This document shows positions 45,928-55,719 of a stretch of DNA of 64,000 bases, in pieces; position 1 is the stretch's first letter, and each line of letters starts with the position of its first letter. Source of the DNA: Bacteroidales bacterium (GTDB lineage Bacteria > Bacteroidota > Bacteroidia > Bacteroidales > Paludibacteraceae); NCBI GenBank assembly GCA_900769555.1, contig CAAGHA010000023.1:1-64000 (forward strand). The letters are read 5' to 3'. The position numbers were made by a program, and so were the translations under genes. The notes beneath the pieces are model-generated. The model was not told the DNA's origin. It saw only the letters and a list, made by a program, of their open reading frames with translations, and searched no databases.

Positions 45928-45947
45928 GGACGCTGCATGCAGCGTCC
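45928..45947. repeat. Single REP-like palindrome GGACGCTGCATGCAGCGTCC
   Basis: A perfect 20-base palindrome followed by CTAC, built like those at 39317-39579: GGAC...GC-AT-GC...GTCC then CTAC. The rest of the 45430-46174 spacer is AT-rich with no gene I can support. Confidence 0.7.
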
Positions 45948-46113
45948 CTACAAGCCAACTTTCAACCGGGTAAATTGATATTGTCTAATTATCAATGTTT
46001 TAGCAATTTATTCTTTTTTGTGTCCTACTAATCTTTATTTTTTTTAGAGTGAAAGTTGTGCTAAAAAAAAAATCATTTTTTTATTTTCAACAGGTAGAAA
46101 TACCATAAAAATA

Positions 46114-46151
46114 ACGTGGATTCGACAAATTATAATTCATCAAATCCACGT
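46114..46151 (-). terminator. Terminator of the CoA-transferase gene
   Basis: ACGTGGATT (46114-46122) pairs with AATCCACGT (46143-46151). On the minus strand a T-rich tract (TATTTTTATGG) follows. It lies 24 bases after the stop. Confidence 0.75.
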
Positions 46152-46174
46152 ATATAATATATGATTCCTATAAC

Positions 46175-47671
46175 TTATTTTTCGTAATCTGCCCAATTGG
46201 TATTGCGCATATCACCGCTCTTTGCAAATTCAACATGCATACCCAATGATTGTGGCAACGTATGAGGAGTGTGGGTCTTTTTCGCCAATTTAAGATAATC
46301 CCACATCAATTCCTTATAATCCGGATGAACACAATTTTGAATAATCGTTTCAGCTCTCTGAATTGGAGATTTTGCACGCAAATCAGCCACTCCATGTTCC
46401 GTCACCAACACTTTTACAGAGTGTTCACTTTGGTCTGTATGACTTACCATTGGAACAATTGGAGAAATCTTTCCATCTTTCTGCGTTGAAGGGCAAGTGT
46501 AAATGGAAATATAAGCATTTCTTGTAAAATCTCCTGCTCCTCCAATACCATTCATCATCTTCGTTCCTAGAACATGAGTAGAGTTCACATTCCCAAATAT
46601 ATCAGCTTCCAAGGCTGTGTTAATCGTTAATAAGCCTAAACGACGAACCACCTCCGGATGGTTAGACATCTCACTCGGACGAAGCACCAAACGTTGCTTA
46701 AAGAAGTCTAAGTTTCCATAAATATCAGACAACACCGGATCGGTAACTGTCAAAGAACAACCGCTTGCAAAGGTAACTCGACCCTCTTTCATTAACGAGA
46801 TAACAGAATCTTGTATCACCTCTGTGTACATCGTAAATGGAGGAACATCTTTATTTGCTCCTAATGAGCCTAATACGGCATTTGCAACATTTCCCACACC
46901 GGATTGTATTGGTAAAAATGATGCAGGAATAATTCCTTTTTTCAATTCTTGCGCAAGAAAATCGGCAACGTTCTGACCAATCTTCATGGTTGTTTCATCA
47001 GCCGGAGAAAATGGTGCAGTTCCATTTTTAGCATCCGACTCAACAACTGCAACGACCTTCTTTGGATCAATTTTTAAAACCTCGGATCCTGCTCTATCTT
47101 TTACTGTATAAATCGGAATTTCTCTTCTACAAGGAGGATCTGCCGGCTCATAAATATCATGAATTCCTCGCAACTCTTTCGGATGATTGTGATTCAATTC
47201 AATAATGATATGTTCTGCCAAACGAGCCACTGTAGCTATAATTCCAACTCCGGCAGTCAACACAACCTCTCCATTCTCCGTGATATCCGCAGCTTCAATA
47301 ATTGCCATATCCATCTTACCATAGAACCCATAACGGATATCTTGCGCAAGATGAGATAAGTGAGCATCGGCATAATGGATGTCTTGAGAATTAATTCCTG
47401 TTCTTAAATCTTTATTACTCTGATAAGGTGTTCTAAAATTAATCGCATGCGCTCTTGCCAATGCCCCATCTAAAGCATCACCTGTTGACGCCCCGGTAAA
47501 CACATTTACACGAAATTCATTCCCTTTTGCATGCTCTTCTTCTGCCAATTTTGCAATTGCTGTTGGAACCAACTTAGGTGCTCCGGATACTGTAAATCCG
47601 CTGAAACCTATGTTATAACCATTTTTCACAAATCTTGCGGCTTCTTCTGCCGTCATGTAATTGTACGCCAT
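46175..47671 (-). CDS. Acetyl-CoA hydrolase / succinate CoA-transferase family enzyme
   Basis: 498 residues of the class I CoA-transferase family (acetyl-CoA hydrolase/ScpC/AarC type). N-terminal GYNIGFSGFTVSGAPK; the catalytic Glu is expected in MYTEVIQDS; a glycine-rich CoA-binding stretch follows (MMNGIGGAGDFTRNAY); late HGVADLRAKSP. Members move CoA between acetyl-, propionyl- and succinyl groups. A role in acetate or propionate fermentation fits a Bacteroidales but is inferred. Single gene with its own promoter-like element and terminator. Confidence 0.9.
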   Translation of the reverse strand: MAYNYMTAEEAARFVKNGYNIGFSGFTVSGAPKLVPTAIAKLAEEEHAKGNEFRVNVFTGASTGDALDGALARAHAINFRTPYQSNKDLRTGINSQDIHYADAHLSHLAQDIRYGFYGKMDMAIIEAADITENGEVVLTAGVGIIATVARLAEHIIIELNHNHPKELRGIHDIYEPADPPCRREIPIYTVKDRAGSEVLKIDPKKVVAVVESDAKNGTAPFSPADETTMKIGQNVADFLAQELKKGIIPASFLPIQSGVGNVANAVLGSLGANKDVPPFTMYTEVIQDSVISLMKEGRVTFASGCSLTVTDPVLSDIYGNLDFFKQRLVLRPSEMSNHPEVVRRLGLLTINTALEADIFGNVNSTHVLGTKMMNGIGGAGDFTRNAYISIYTCPSTQKDGKISPIVPMVSHTDQSEHSVKVLVTEHGVADLRAKSPIQRAETIIQNCVHPDYKELMWDYLKLAKKTHTPHTLPQSLGMHVEFAKSGDMRNTNWADYEK

Positions 47672-47711
47672 AAATAATTTCTTAAAACTACCTTAATACA
47701 AAAAATTTGCA

Positions 47712-47719
47712 CAAAGGTA
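47712..47719 (-). promoter_or_regulatory. Candidate -7 element of the CoA-transferase gene
   Basis: TACCTTTG on the minus strand, 40 bases before the ATG, fits TAnnTTTG. No TTTG is found at the usual -33 spacing. Confidence 0.5.
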
Positions 47720-47750
47720 ATTATTTTTTTTGTATTACTTCCTATTTTAA

Positions 47751-49679
47751 TTACCTATAACTTTCTAATTCCTCACTCAATAACTCCCATTCATACATTC
47801 GTTGCTCTAATTCATGCTGTTTCTTTTTGTACTCTTCAAATAGAACGGAGTCATTTGCTCTTTCAGGATTACTCAATTCCAGCTCTATTTCGGACAATCT
47901 TGTCTCTATCGAAAGAATTGCTGATTCTGTCTCTGCTACTTGTTTTTCGACTTTCCTGATTTTTTTTGCAACCTCTTTCTGTGCCTCGTATGAGAGTTTA
48001 TTTTCTTTTACTTCTTCTGCCTTTTCTTCTTTTATTTGAGTTCTATTTGCCACATCCAACTCTCGTAAACTCTCCATCTTCTTAGTTTTCAAGAAATCGT
48101 AAATTCCCCCTATATGTTCTCTTACTTTATGATTGGAAAATTCATATACCTTATCTACTAAACCATCCAAAAATTCTCTATCGTGAGAAACTATCACTAC
48201 TGTTCCATTAAAGGATTTAATCGCCTCTTTCAGCACATCTTTGGAGCGCATATCCAAATGATTGGTTGGCTCATCTAAAACTAAAAAATTCACCGGCTCC
48301 AACAATAATCTAATCATAGCCAAACGGGTTCGTTCTCCTCCCGACAAAACTTTAACTTTTTTATCTGATGCCTCCCCTCCAAACATGAATGCTCCTAATA
48401 TATCGCGTATCTTCGTACGAATATCTCCAGTAGCAACATGGTCTATTGTCTCAAATACAGTATGCTCTCCATTCAATAATGAAGCTTGATTTTGCGCAAA
48501 ATAGCCAATTTTCACCAAATGTCCCAACTTCAATTCTCCACTATAATCCACCTGATCCATAATACATTTAACCAATGTGGTCTTACCTTCTCCGTTTTTT
48601 CCCACAAAAGCAACTTTCTCACCCCTCTTGATTGTAATATCTATATCATCCAATATCACTTTTTCTCCATATTTCTTAGTGAGTTTTATAGCCTCTAACG
48701 TAATGGTTCCGGAATGTGGTGCAGGCGGAAATTTTAGCCTCAACATGGCATTATCTTCATCATCAACCTCTATAATATCCAATTTTTCCAACTGCTTAAT
48801 GCGAGATTGTACTTGATTGGCTTTACTGGCTTTATATCGAAATCGCTCTATGAAATCTTCCGTGTCTTGAATCTGTTTCTGTTGGTTTTCGTATGCTCTT
48901 AATTGCTGTTCTCTACGCTCTTTTCGTAATTCTACATATTGCGAATAAGATACTTTGTAATCGTAAATTTTCCCTAATGATATTTCTATCGTACGATTGG
49001 TAACTGCATCTATGAATGCTCTATCATGGGATACTAATAACAAGGCACTTCCACTTGTTTTTAAGAAATCTTCTAACCATTGAATCGACTCTATATCCAA
49101 ATGATTAGTAGGCTCATCCAACAATAATACATCGGGCTTTTTTAGCAATATTTTCGCCAACTCGATTCGCATTCTCCATCCTCCACTAAATTCGTTGGTT
49201 TGTCGTGAAAAATCACTTCTTAAAAAGCCTAATCCTAACAATGTTTTTTCAACTTCTCCTTTGTAATTACTTACTCCTAATAAATCCAACTTTTCGTTGG
49301 CTACGGTTAATTCATCTATTAATTGCTGATATTCAACTGAATCATAATCCTCTCGCAAAGCTAATTCTTCTGATATATGATTTACTTTTTGTTGCAAATC
49401 CATTAAATAAGAAAAAGATTTCTCTGCTTCTTCTAAGACTGTCAATCCATCTTCTAGTTCCATTTGCTGAGGCAAATAACCTATGGTTATCTCCTTCGGA
49501 AAGGATATTGAACCCTCCGATGCAGACTGCAATCCTGCGAATATTTTTAACATCGTACTTTTCCCTGCTCCATTCTTACCTACTAAGGCTATACGATCCC
49601 GCGGATTCACTACAAATGAAATGTCTTCAAACAAACTTAAACTACCGAAACGAACAGAAACTTTATCTACTGATATCAT
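47751..49679 (-). CDS. ABC-F family ATPase (Uup/YdiF type)
   Basis: 642 residues with two ATP-binding cassettes and no membrane segments. First cassette: GKNGAGKST, FSGGWRMR, LLLDEPTNHLD. Second: GKNGEGKTT, LSGGERTRL, FLVLDEPTNHLD. A linker helix (ELRKERREQQLRAYENQQKQ) joins them and a C-terminal coiled coil (about 550-640) follows. ABC-F proteins act on the ribosome. The layout is that of the housekeeping group, not specifically antibiotic resistance. Confidence 0.93.
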   Translation of the reverse strand: MISVDKVSVRFGSLSLFEDISFVVNPRDRIALVGKNGAGKSTMLKIFAGLQSASEGSISFPKEITIGYLPQQMELEDGLTVLEEAEKSFSYLMDLQQKVNHISEELALREDYDSVEYQQLIDELTVANEKLDLLGVSNYKGEVEKTLLGLGFLRSDFSRQTNEFSGGWRMRIELAKILLKKPDVLLLDEPTNHLDIESIQWLEDFLKTSGSALLLVSHDRAFIDAVTNRTIEISLGKIYDYKVSYSQYVELRKERREQQLRAYENQQKQIQDTEDFIERFRYKASKANQVQSRIKQLEKLDIIEVDDEDNAMLRLKFPPAPHSGTITLEAIKLTKKYGEKVILDDIDITIKRGEKVAFVGKNGEGKTTLVKCIMDQVDYSGELKLGHLVKIGYFAQNQASLLNGEHTVFETIDHVATGDIRTKIRDILGAFMFGGEASDKKVKVLSGGERTRLAMIRLLLEPVNFLVLDEPTNHLDMRSKDVLKEAIKSFNGTVVIVSHDREFLDGLVDKVYEFSNHKVREHIGGIYDFLKTKKMESLRELDVANRTQIKEEKAEEVKENKLSYEAQKEVAKKIRKVEKQVAETESAILSIETRLSEIELELSNPERANDSVLFEEYKKKQHELEQRMYEWELLSEELESYR

Positions 49680-49713
49680 ATTTAACTAGTTATTCTGATG
49701 AATGTTGTTTTAT

Positions 49714-49820
49714 TGCAACTTCCATAAATTGCTGTTTTTAATCGTTACGTCCAAATTAGAAGTTGCTTAAAATTTATCTTGAGATTCATTATGATTGATT
49801 TTGAATCGCTTTTATCTTGC
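49714..49820 (-). repeat. Dispersed intergenic element, copy G (right half, reverse)
   Basis: On the minus strand it runs from GCAAGATAAAAGCGATTCAAAATC to AATTTATGGAAGTTGC. It matches the right half and right terminus of copy A, with extra sequence in the middle. The 49680-50499 spacer otherwise holds copy B and AT-rich sequence. Confidence 0.55.
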
Positions 49821-50085
49821 TTTTTTACAAATTCTTAGTTTCAGACGTTTTTGAATCTAATTTATAACTGTTGCAGTGTTTTACATTTTTTTTGCAAAGA
49901 TACAAGAAGTTCTCAAAATTCACGGAAAATTTATTTCGAGTAGAAAAAATATTGTTTAGGAAGCTTTGAGTGCTAAAAAACATTCCTTGACGAATCTCAA
50001 AATAAATTTCAAACAACATCAGAATAATTTATTATTTTTCTATATTTGCACGATACGACTTAAGGATAATTAAGGTGATTAATTT

Positions 50086-50271
50086 AAGGTAAGTTCTATA
50101 ATTTAGGTCGAGATGATTTTAATTGGAATTTTGCTTAGGCTGATTATATTTGCAAGAGAGCAATGCGAACATCGTGACTAAATGAATATAAGCAAGATAA
50201 GTGAAAATAGATTCAAAAGCATCCGAAAGAGAATTTGTAATAAAAAAATTGTAATTTATAGAAGTAGCCTT
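50086..50271 (+). repeat. Dispersed intergenic element, copy B (complete)
   Basis: 186 bp, beginning AAGGTAAGTTCTATAATTTA and ending TAATTTATAGAAGTAGCCTT. The ends are imperfect inverted repeats (16 of 20 positions). Internal blocks shared with copy A are GGTCGAGATGATTTT, GCAATGCGAACATCGT, AATGAATA, AGCAAGATAA and ATTCAAAAGCATC. Confidence 0.8.
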
Positions 50272-50499
50272 AGATGTTGTTTAAATTTTATTTCGCGCAT
50301 ATTTGAGAATCATTTTTGAATATATTTTAATTTGCTCTTTTGCCGTTAATAACGGACTATTATCAAAAAGGTGAATAAAAATAGAGCAAAAACGATTGTA
50401 AAAATGCCGAAAGTTATGATTTGAATCTGCATATATAAATTCTCAATAAAATTTAAAAACAGCTTCTTAATACAACAAATAATTATTGATCGACTCAAA

Positions 50500-52566
50500 A
50501 TGAAAAAAAAACTTATTTATATTGTTGGAAGTTTACTCCTTGCTATCAGCGCAATCAGTATCTACATCTACACTTGTCGAACCTCTATCGCAGAGTCTTA
50601 TTTATCTGAAAAACTAATCGAAATTGAAAATAAATATGATTTCGATATTAAATATGACAATTTAGAAGTCTTAGGTATCAATTCTGTCTTTCTGAATAAT
50701 TTGAAAATAATCCCCAAAAAGGAAAAATTTTTCTCCTTATTTCTTAATAAAGCAGAAGTTCAGATTGATTTAATATCGCTGCTAAAAGATAAATTTTACA
50801 TCCGAACTATACGAATGGATGGTTTGACAATTAAAATTGAACAAGGTGATGCTGAAAACAACTCAAATTCGCCTCAAGATTCTTCATTTTGTCTCATTTC
50901 TAAATTGCAAAAATTCACCAAACGATTTTCAACTCTTACTAAAATATTAACACCCGAATCAGATCTCCCAAACGATATTTTATTGACAGAAGTAAATATC
51001 TCTATCGGGAATAAAAAACATAAAACCCTTTTTTATCTTCCTGAAGTAACTTTTTTAGGGAATAGTGTTTATTCTCAAATTTTGGTAAAAGAAAATTTCA
51101 TTAACGAAGTAGGTAGTAACTCTTTTAATAATAATCAGTATTTTATTATTGAAGGTGATTTAAAATCTATAGGGAAAGAAAATAATTTTAAGTTCTACTC
51201 TTTAGGTGATGAATCAACAGAAATTCCTTTTTTTAAACAAAAATTTAATACTTCTTTAAAGTTTGACACTCTCTTCTTAAAAGCAACAATCGATAAGAAT
51301 AAAAATGATGACGTTATTGCCAAAGGAAATCTAGCCTTTTTTAACCTTTTCATAAACAATCCTCGCATTTCGAAAAACGAACTTCAAATCAATTATAGCG
51401 ATTTGCAGTTTCAAACTCTCTTTAGCGATAAATATTTTGAAATTGATAGTTCTAGTGTTTTTCGGATTAATGATATTGAGGGAAAAGTACACTTGTATTT
51501 GGGAAATAAAAAAAATCCTATTGTTCAACTTAGTTTAAAAACAGATTCATTCCCATCTTCTAATCTATTCAACTCGTTACCAAGCGGTTGCTGTAACAAC
51601 CTAAAGGGTATTGAGACCGAGGGAAACTTATTGTTTAACCTTCAACTAAAATTAGATATGGAGAATATTGATAGTTTGAAATTTGCATCTGAACTTTCTT
51701 CTAAAAGTTTTAACATCACAAAGTATGGAACTACCGATTTTCGCGAAGCAAACGGACCTATGCTCTATAATGTTTATGACGAAAATAATCAGTTGGAAAT
51801 TCAATATGAAATGAGCGAAGAAAATGTTAATTTCCGAAAATTGGAGGATATATCTCCTTACTTAAAAAGTGCTGTTATGTTCTCTGAAGATGGTATGTTT
51901 TTTCATCATAAAGGGTTTATTGATGAAGCTATCAGGGCTTCTATTATCAAAAACATCAAAGAGAAACGGTTTGCTCGCGGTGGAAGTACAATCTCTATGC
52001 AACTTGTTAAAAATTTATGGTTAAGCAAAGATAAAACTGCTTCTAGAAAATTGGAAGAGGCTCTTATCGTTTGGATGATTGAAAATGAACGTTTGGTTTC
52101 GAAAGAAAGAATGCTTGAGTTATATTTAAACATCATTGAATGGGGTCCTCACATCTATGGAGCCTCCCAAGCTTCTCATTTCTACTTTAATAAGGATGTA
52201 GATAAACTATCTCTAAATGAAGCTATATTTATGGCAAGCATTATCCCTAGACCCAAGAAATTCCATTGGTACTTTGATAAAGAACGGAAACTCAAACCTT
52301 TTCTTCAAGATTACTATCAACTTATCGGAACAAAGATGTTGAAACGAGGGGTAATCACTGAACGTCAATTGGAAAAGCTTGAAGCAAATGTTAAAATATC
52401 AGGACACGCAATAGCTTATTTGCACCATGCTAAAGATGAGGATGTTACATTAAAAACGGATACAACATCTTTTAATAATTTAATTAAAACAGATTCGTTA
52501 CGTATAATCGATGATCTAAATTTTTATTTCCCGAACGATGAAAATATTCAAAACCAATCAAATTAA
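50500..52566 (+). CDS. Membrane-anchored GT51 transglycosylase with large AsmA-like N-terminal region
   Basis: 688 residues. One N-terminal transmembrane anchor (about 4-24) is followed by about 420 residues of beta-rich, AsmA/DUF748-like sequence (VLGINSVFLNNLKIIPK). The GT51 catalytic domain of peptidoglycan polymerases comes next: EDGMFFHHKG (catalytic Glu about 463), GGSTISMQL, RKLEEALIVWMIE and LNIIEWGPHIYGA. There is no transpeptidase domain. It probably polymerises glycan strands in the periplasm; the N-terminal region's role is unknown. Its 3' end overlaps nnr by 29 bases. Confidence 0.85.
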   Translation: MKKKLIYIVGSLLLAISAISIYIYTCRTSIAESYLSEKLIEIENKYDFDIKYDNLEVLGINSVFLNNLKIIPKKEKFFSLFLNKAEVQIDLISLLKDKFYIRTIRMDGLTIKIEQGDAENNSNSPQDSSFCLISKLQKFTKRFSTLTKILTPESDLPNDILLTEVNISIGNKKHKTLFYLPEVTFLGNSVYSQILVKENFINEVGSNSFNNNQYFIIEGDLKSIGKENNFKFYSLGDESTEIPFFKQKFNTSLKFDTLFLKATIDKNKNDDVIAKGNLAFFNLFINNPRISKNELQINYSDLQFQTLFSDKYFEIDSSSVFRINDIEGKVHLYLGNKKNPIVQLSLKTDSFPSSNLFNSLPSGCCNNLKGIETEGNLLFNLQLKLDMENIDSLKFASELSSKSFNITKYGTTDFREANGPMLYNVYDENNQLEIQYEMSEENVNFRKLEDISPYLKSAVMFSEDGMFFHHKGFIDEAIRASIIKNIKEKRFARGGSTISMQLVKNLWLSKDKTASRKLEEALIVWMIENERLVSKERMLELYLNIIEWGPHIYGASQASHFYFNKDVDKLSLNEAIFMASIIPRPKKFHWYFDKERKLKPFLQDYYQLIGTKMLKRGVITERQLEKLEANVKISGHAIAYLHHAKDEDVTLKTDTTSFNNLIKTDSLRIIDDLNFYFPNDENIQNQSN

Positions 52567-54046
52567 AGAGATTGATAGACTGACGATTAAGAATACACCC
52601 ATCTCCTCTTTCCTGCTTATGAAAAGGGCCGCACGTGCATTCTTCGAAACGTTATTGCCTCATCTTTCACCAGAAAAAAAAATTTACTTTACGGCAGGAA
52701 GCGGAAATAACGGAGGAGATGCTATGGTGATTGCAACACTTCTAAAAAAAATAGGTATCTCTCCTATCGTATTCTGGGTTCCGGGAAAAAATATTTCGGA
52801 AGATTGTCAAAAGGCTTATGACGAATTTATTGAGCAAAAAGGTTCGATTGTTTCTGTTGAAAAGATTCAAGATCTGAACTTCGATAAAGACTCTATCATG
52901 ATTGATGGACTATTCGGCTCAGGTCTTAATCGTCCTGTAGAGGGTCTTTTTGCAGATGTTATAAAAAAAATAAACGAAAGTAGATGTATAGTCTTTTCTA
53001 TCGATATTCCTTCCGGTTTGTTCGGTGAAGATAATCAAAAAAACATACCGGAAAATATTATCAATGCGGATTACACGTTTACTTTCCAAATGCCCAAACT
53101 ATCGTTCTTTCATCCGGAAAATGAAAAATATTTAGGGAAGGTCGAAATTTTAGATATTCAGCTACATCCTAAAGCTTTAGAAGAAATTCCGACACCTTTT
53201 TTCTTCACAGAGATGATGGATATACAAAAACTTATCAGACAAAGAAGCAAATTTTCTCATAAAGGAAGTTGCGGACATGCCCTCCTCATTGCGGGGAAAT
53301 ATGGAATGATGGGGGCTGCTGTTTTAGCATCGAAAGCTGCATTAAAAACCGGATGCGGACTTATCACAACTCACGCTCCTAAAAAAGGTTACGAAATAAT
53401 GCAACTATCTATCCCTGAAGCAATTGTCTCTATTGACGAAAATGATGAGTGTTTTAGCAAATTGCCTGATATTTCTAAATTCAACGCTATCGGAATCGGA
53501 CCGGGACTCGGAACCGACTCTAAAAGTGAATCGGCTCTACATAGTCTTCTTTCGCAAATCGCTTCACCCTTGGTGATAGATGCAGATGCCATCAATATTT
53601 TAGCAAAAAATAAAGACTGGCTAAGTCTCCTCCCTAAAAAAACAATACTGACTCCACACCTTAAAGAATTTGAACGTCTGTTTGGAATGTGTAATTCTCA
53701 GTATGAAAGATGGTTGACTCAATTGAAATTTTCTACAGAATATAACATTATCATTCTGCTAAAAGGAGCCTACTCTTCTATCTCTCTTCCTGATGGAACA
53801 TTACATATAAACTCAACAGGTAACCCAGGTATGGCTACAGCAGGTTGCGGGGACGTTCTAACCGGTATGATTATCTCATTGTTAGCACAAGGGTACACAC
53901 CTGAAGAGAGCACACTTCTTGGAACATGGCTTCATGGTAAAGCAGCAGACATTTATGTATGTGACGATGCAATGGAGAGTCTTATCGCTTCATCGATAAT
54001 CCAAAATATCGGGAAGGCATTTTTAAGTTTAGAGCAAACAACTTAA
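52538..54046 (+). CDS. nnr: Bifunctional NAD(P)H-hydrate epimerase/dehydratase
   Basis: 502 residues that repair hydrated NADH and NADPH. N-terminal epimerase (NnrE, about 1-215) with AGSGNNGGDAMVIA and DGLFGSGLNRPV. C-terminal ADP-dependent dehydratase (NnrD) with GHALLIAGKYGMMGAAVLA, GIGPGLGTD, LTPHLKEFERLFG and GNPGMATAGCGDVLTG. It starts inside the transglycosylase gene, so translation is probably coupled although the functions are unrelated. Confidence 0.96.
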   Translation: MKIFKTNQIKEIDRLTIKNTPISSFLLMKRAARAFFETLLPHLSPEKKIYFTAGSGNNGGDAMVIATLLKKIGISPIVFWVPGKNISEDCQKAYDEFIEQKGSIVSVEKIQDLNFDKDSIMIDGLFGSGLNRPVEGLFADVIKKINESRCIVFSIDIPSGLFGEDNQKNIPENIINADYTFTFQMPKLSFFHPENEKYLGKVEILDIQLHPKALEEIPTPFFFTEMMDIQKLIRQRSKFSHKGSCGHALLIAGKYGMMGAAVLASKAALKTGCGLITTHAPKKGYEIMQLSIPEAIVSIDENDECFSKLPDISKFNAIGIGPGLGTDSKSESALHSLLSQIASPLVIDADAINILAKNKDWLSLLPKKTILTPHLKEFERLFGMCNSQYERWLTQLKFSTEYNIIILLKGAYSSISLPDGTLHINSTGNPGMATAGCGDVLTGMIISLLAQGYTPEESTLLGTWLHGKAADIYVCDDAMESLIASSIIQNIGKAFLSLEQTT

Positions 54047-54171
54047 AGTCATTTCTATAAATCAGGTCGAAGATGATTTTGACTGTCTTTAATTGGATTT
54101 AGATAATTTTGAAAAGATATAAAAGTTGTTTAAGGTAAGTTCTATAAATTAATTTTTAGAAGTTACTTTAA
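54047..54171 (+). repeat. Dispersed intergenic element, copy H (left end plus terminus-only derivative)
   Basis: From 54047 a left end runs ATTTCTATAAATCAGGTCGAAGATGATTTTGA and then loses similarity. At 54129-54171 a second piece joins left terminus to right terminus directly (AAGGTAAGTTCTATAAATT, then AATTTTTAGAAGTTACTTT), giving an imperfect palindrome (18 of 21 positions). Together they fill the spacer between nnr and the MscS-type gene. Confidence 0.65.
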
Positions 54172-54204
54172 ACTGTTGGTTAACTATAATTTTTATACAT
54201 AATT

Positions 54205-55404
54205 ATGAACTTACTTACTATAAAAAACTTCTTAATTTCAATCGGCATTATATCAGAACAAATCAATAAAACTGATATGATGATATTGATTGCGATAATA
54301 TTTGTATTAGCCCTTGCTTGCGATTTTATTTGTAAAAAAATAGCACTCTTTGCATTGCATATCTACTCTCAAGTTAAGCATAAATCATGGGATGAAGATC
54401 CGCTCAAAAAGAAGGTTATTGAAAAGTTTGCAGCACTAATCCCGGCTCTAATTTTTAATATTTTTCTTCCTATCTTTTTTGAAAAAGGAGCTGAACAATT
54501 TGTGTGGATTGGAAAGATTTGCAGTATCTACATTTTAATAACGGCAATCTCTTTTCTTTTTGCATTCTTGGATTTTCTATACAATCGATATATTCAAAAA
54601 AATGGTATTAAAATCTCCATCAACATCATCGTACAAATCATTAAATTGATTATAATTTTCATCACCGTCATCATCACATGTAGCATTTTGATGGGAAAAT
54701 CTCCTACTTCATTACTGACCGGAATCGGAGCTTCAGCAGCAGTCTTGTCATTTATTTTTAAAGACACTCTGATCAGCTTGATATCAAGTTTCCAACTAAC
54801 CGGAAATAAAATGCTTAACATCGGAGATTGGATTTGCGCACCCAAACACAATGTTAATGGAATCGTAAAAGAGATTACCCTAAATACAATAAAAGTTCAA
54901 AATTTTGATAACACGATAATCACTATCCCTCCTCAAACATTAGTGAGTGAATCTTTTCAAAACTGGAATGGAATGCAACAAAGCGGAGGACGACGCATTA
55001 AACGTTCTCTTTTTATCGATATGAATAGTATTAAATTTTGCAATTCAGAACTGATTGATCGCTTGAGGCAAGAACCTCTTTTAAGAGACTATTTCATCCT
55101 AGAGGAGAAATCTCAGTTCAAAGATAGATATACAAATATAGGTGCTTTAAGAGCCTATCTTGAAGCTTACATTCAAACAATACCAACCTTTAATGGAGAA
55201 CTGACACACATGGTTCGTCAATTAGATCCAACTGAAAAAGGATTACCGCTTGAAATCTATTTCTTTACATCTGAGAAACGATGGGAAGAATATGAAGCGA
55301 TACAATCAGACCTTTTCGATCATGTATTGGCAATCGTTCCTTTTTTTGAATTAAATGTATTCCAAAATCCATCCGGAACCGATTTAAAGGCTCTGAAAAA
55401 CTGA
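54205..55404 (+). CDS. MscS-family mechanosensitive channel
   Basis: 399 residues. About five hydrophobic segments lie in the first 180 residues, then the MscS pore/beta-domain sequence (SLLTGIGASAAVLSFIFKDTL; NMLNIGDWICAP; ITIPPQTLVSESFQNW). The long C-terminal domain resembles the YbdG/MscM-like subgroup. It should open under hypo-osmotic membrane tension. Single gene flanked by repeat elements. Confidence 0.9.
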   Translation: MNLLTIKNFLISIGIISEQINKTDMMILIAIIFVLALACDFICKKIALFALHIYSQVKHKSWDEDPLKKKVIEKFAALIPALIFNIFLPIFFEKGAEQFVWIGKICSIYILITAISFLFAFLDFLYNRYIQKNGIKISINIIVQIIKLIIIFITVIITCSILMGKSPTSLLTGIGASAAVLSFIFKDTLISLISSFQLTGNKMLNIGDWICAPKHNVNGIVKEITLNTIKVQNFDNTIITIPPQTLVSESFQNWNGMQQSGGRRIKRSLFIDMNSIKFCNSELIDRLRQEPLLRDYFILEEKSQFKDRYTNIGALRAYLEAYIQTIPTFNGELTHMVRQLDPTEKGLPLEIYFFTSEKRWEEYEAIQSDLFDHVLAIVPFFELNVFQNPSGTDLKALKN

Positions 55405-55486
55405 TTCTTCCCCTACGTTCATATTCTATAAGTGGGTTCTATAAGTCCCCAAAAGTTTATCTACCCACATTTATACTATTTAAATT

Positions 55487-55632
55487 TAGGGTAAGTTCTG
55501 TCAATTAGGTCGAGTTGATTTTGAAGAGCATTTGAGTTAGATTGTTTTTATTCATAAAGGAGCGATGTGTGCATCGTAACTGAATGAATAGCGCACAAAA
55601 AGAAAATTCTTATCAGGGAACTGAAATAATTG
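55487..55632 (+). repeat. Dispersed intergenic element, copy C (right terminus lost)
   Basis: TAGGGTAAGTTCTGTCAATTAGGTCGAGTTGATTTTGAA when joined in order, with the internal hairpin (CGATGTGTGCATCG), AACTGAATGAATAG and a decayed tail ending near the mdh promoter. Two further TTCTATAAGT fragments lie just upstream (55420-55440). This accounts for most of the 315-base spacer before mdh. Confidence 0.65.
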
Positions 55633-55664
55633 CAAAAAAAAAGAAATATTCATGAATAAATTCT

Positions 55665-55672
55665 TATTTTTG
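55665..55672 (+). promoter_or_regulatory. Candidate -7 element of mdh
   Basis: TATTTTTG, 47 bases before the mdh ATG, matches TAnnTTTG. The nearest upstream TTG (55630-55632) is too far for a normal -33 element. Confidence 0.45.
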
Positions 55673-55719
55673 CAGAAAATTGAATATTATATTTTTAACA
55701 TAACAAAATTTAATTATTT

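Noticed and set aside
45696..46031. 111-residue plus-strand frame in the spacer upstream of the SusC operon
   Set aside because: It contains the REP-like palindrome, has no recognisable domain and reads through AT-rich spacer sequence.
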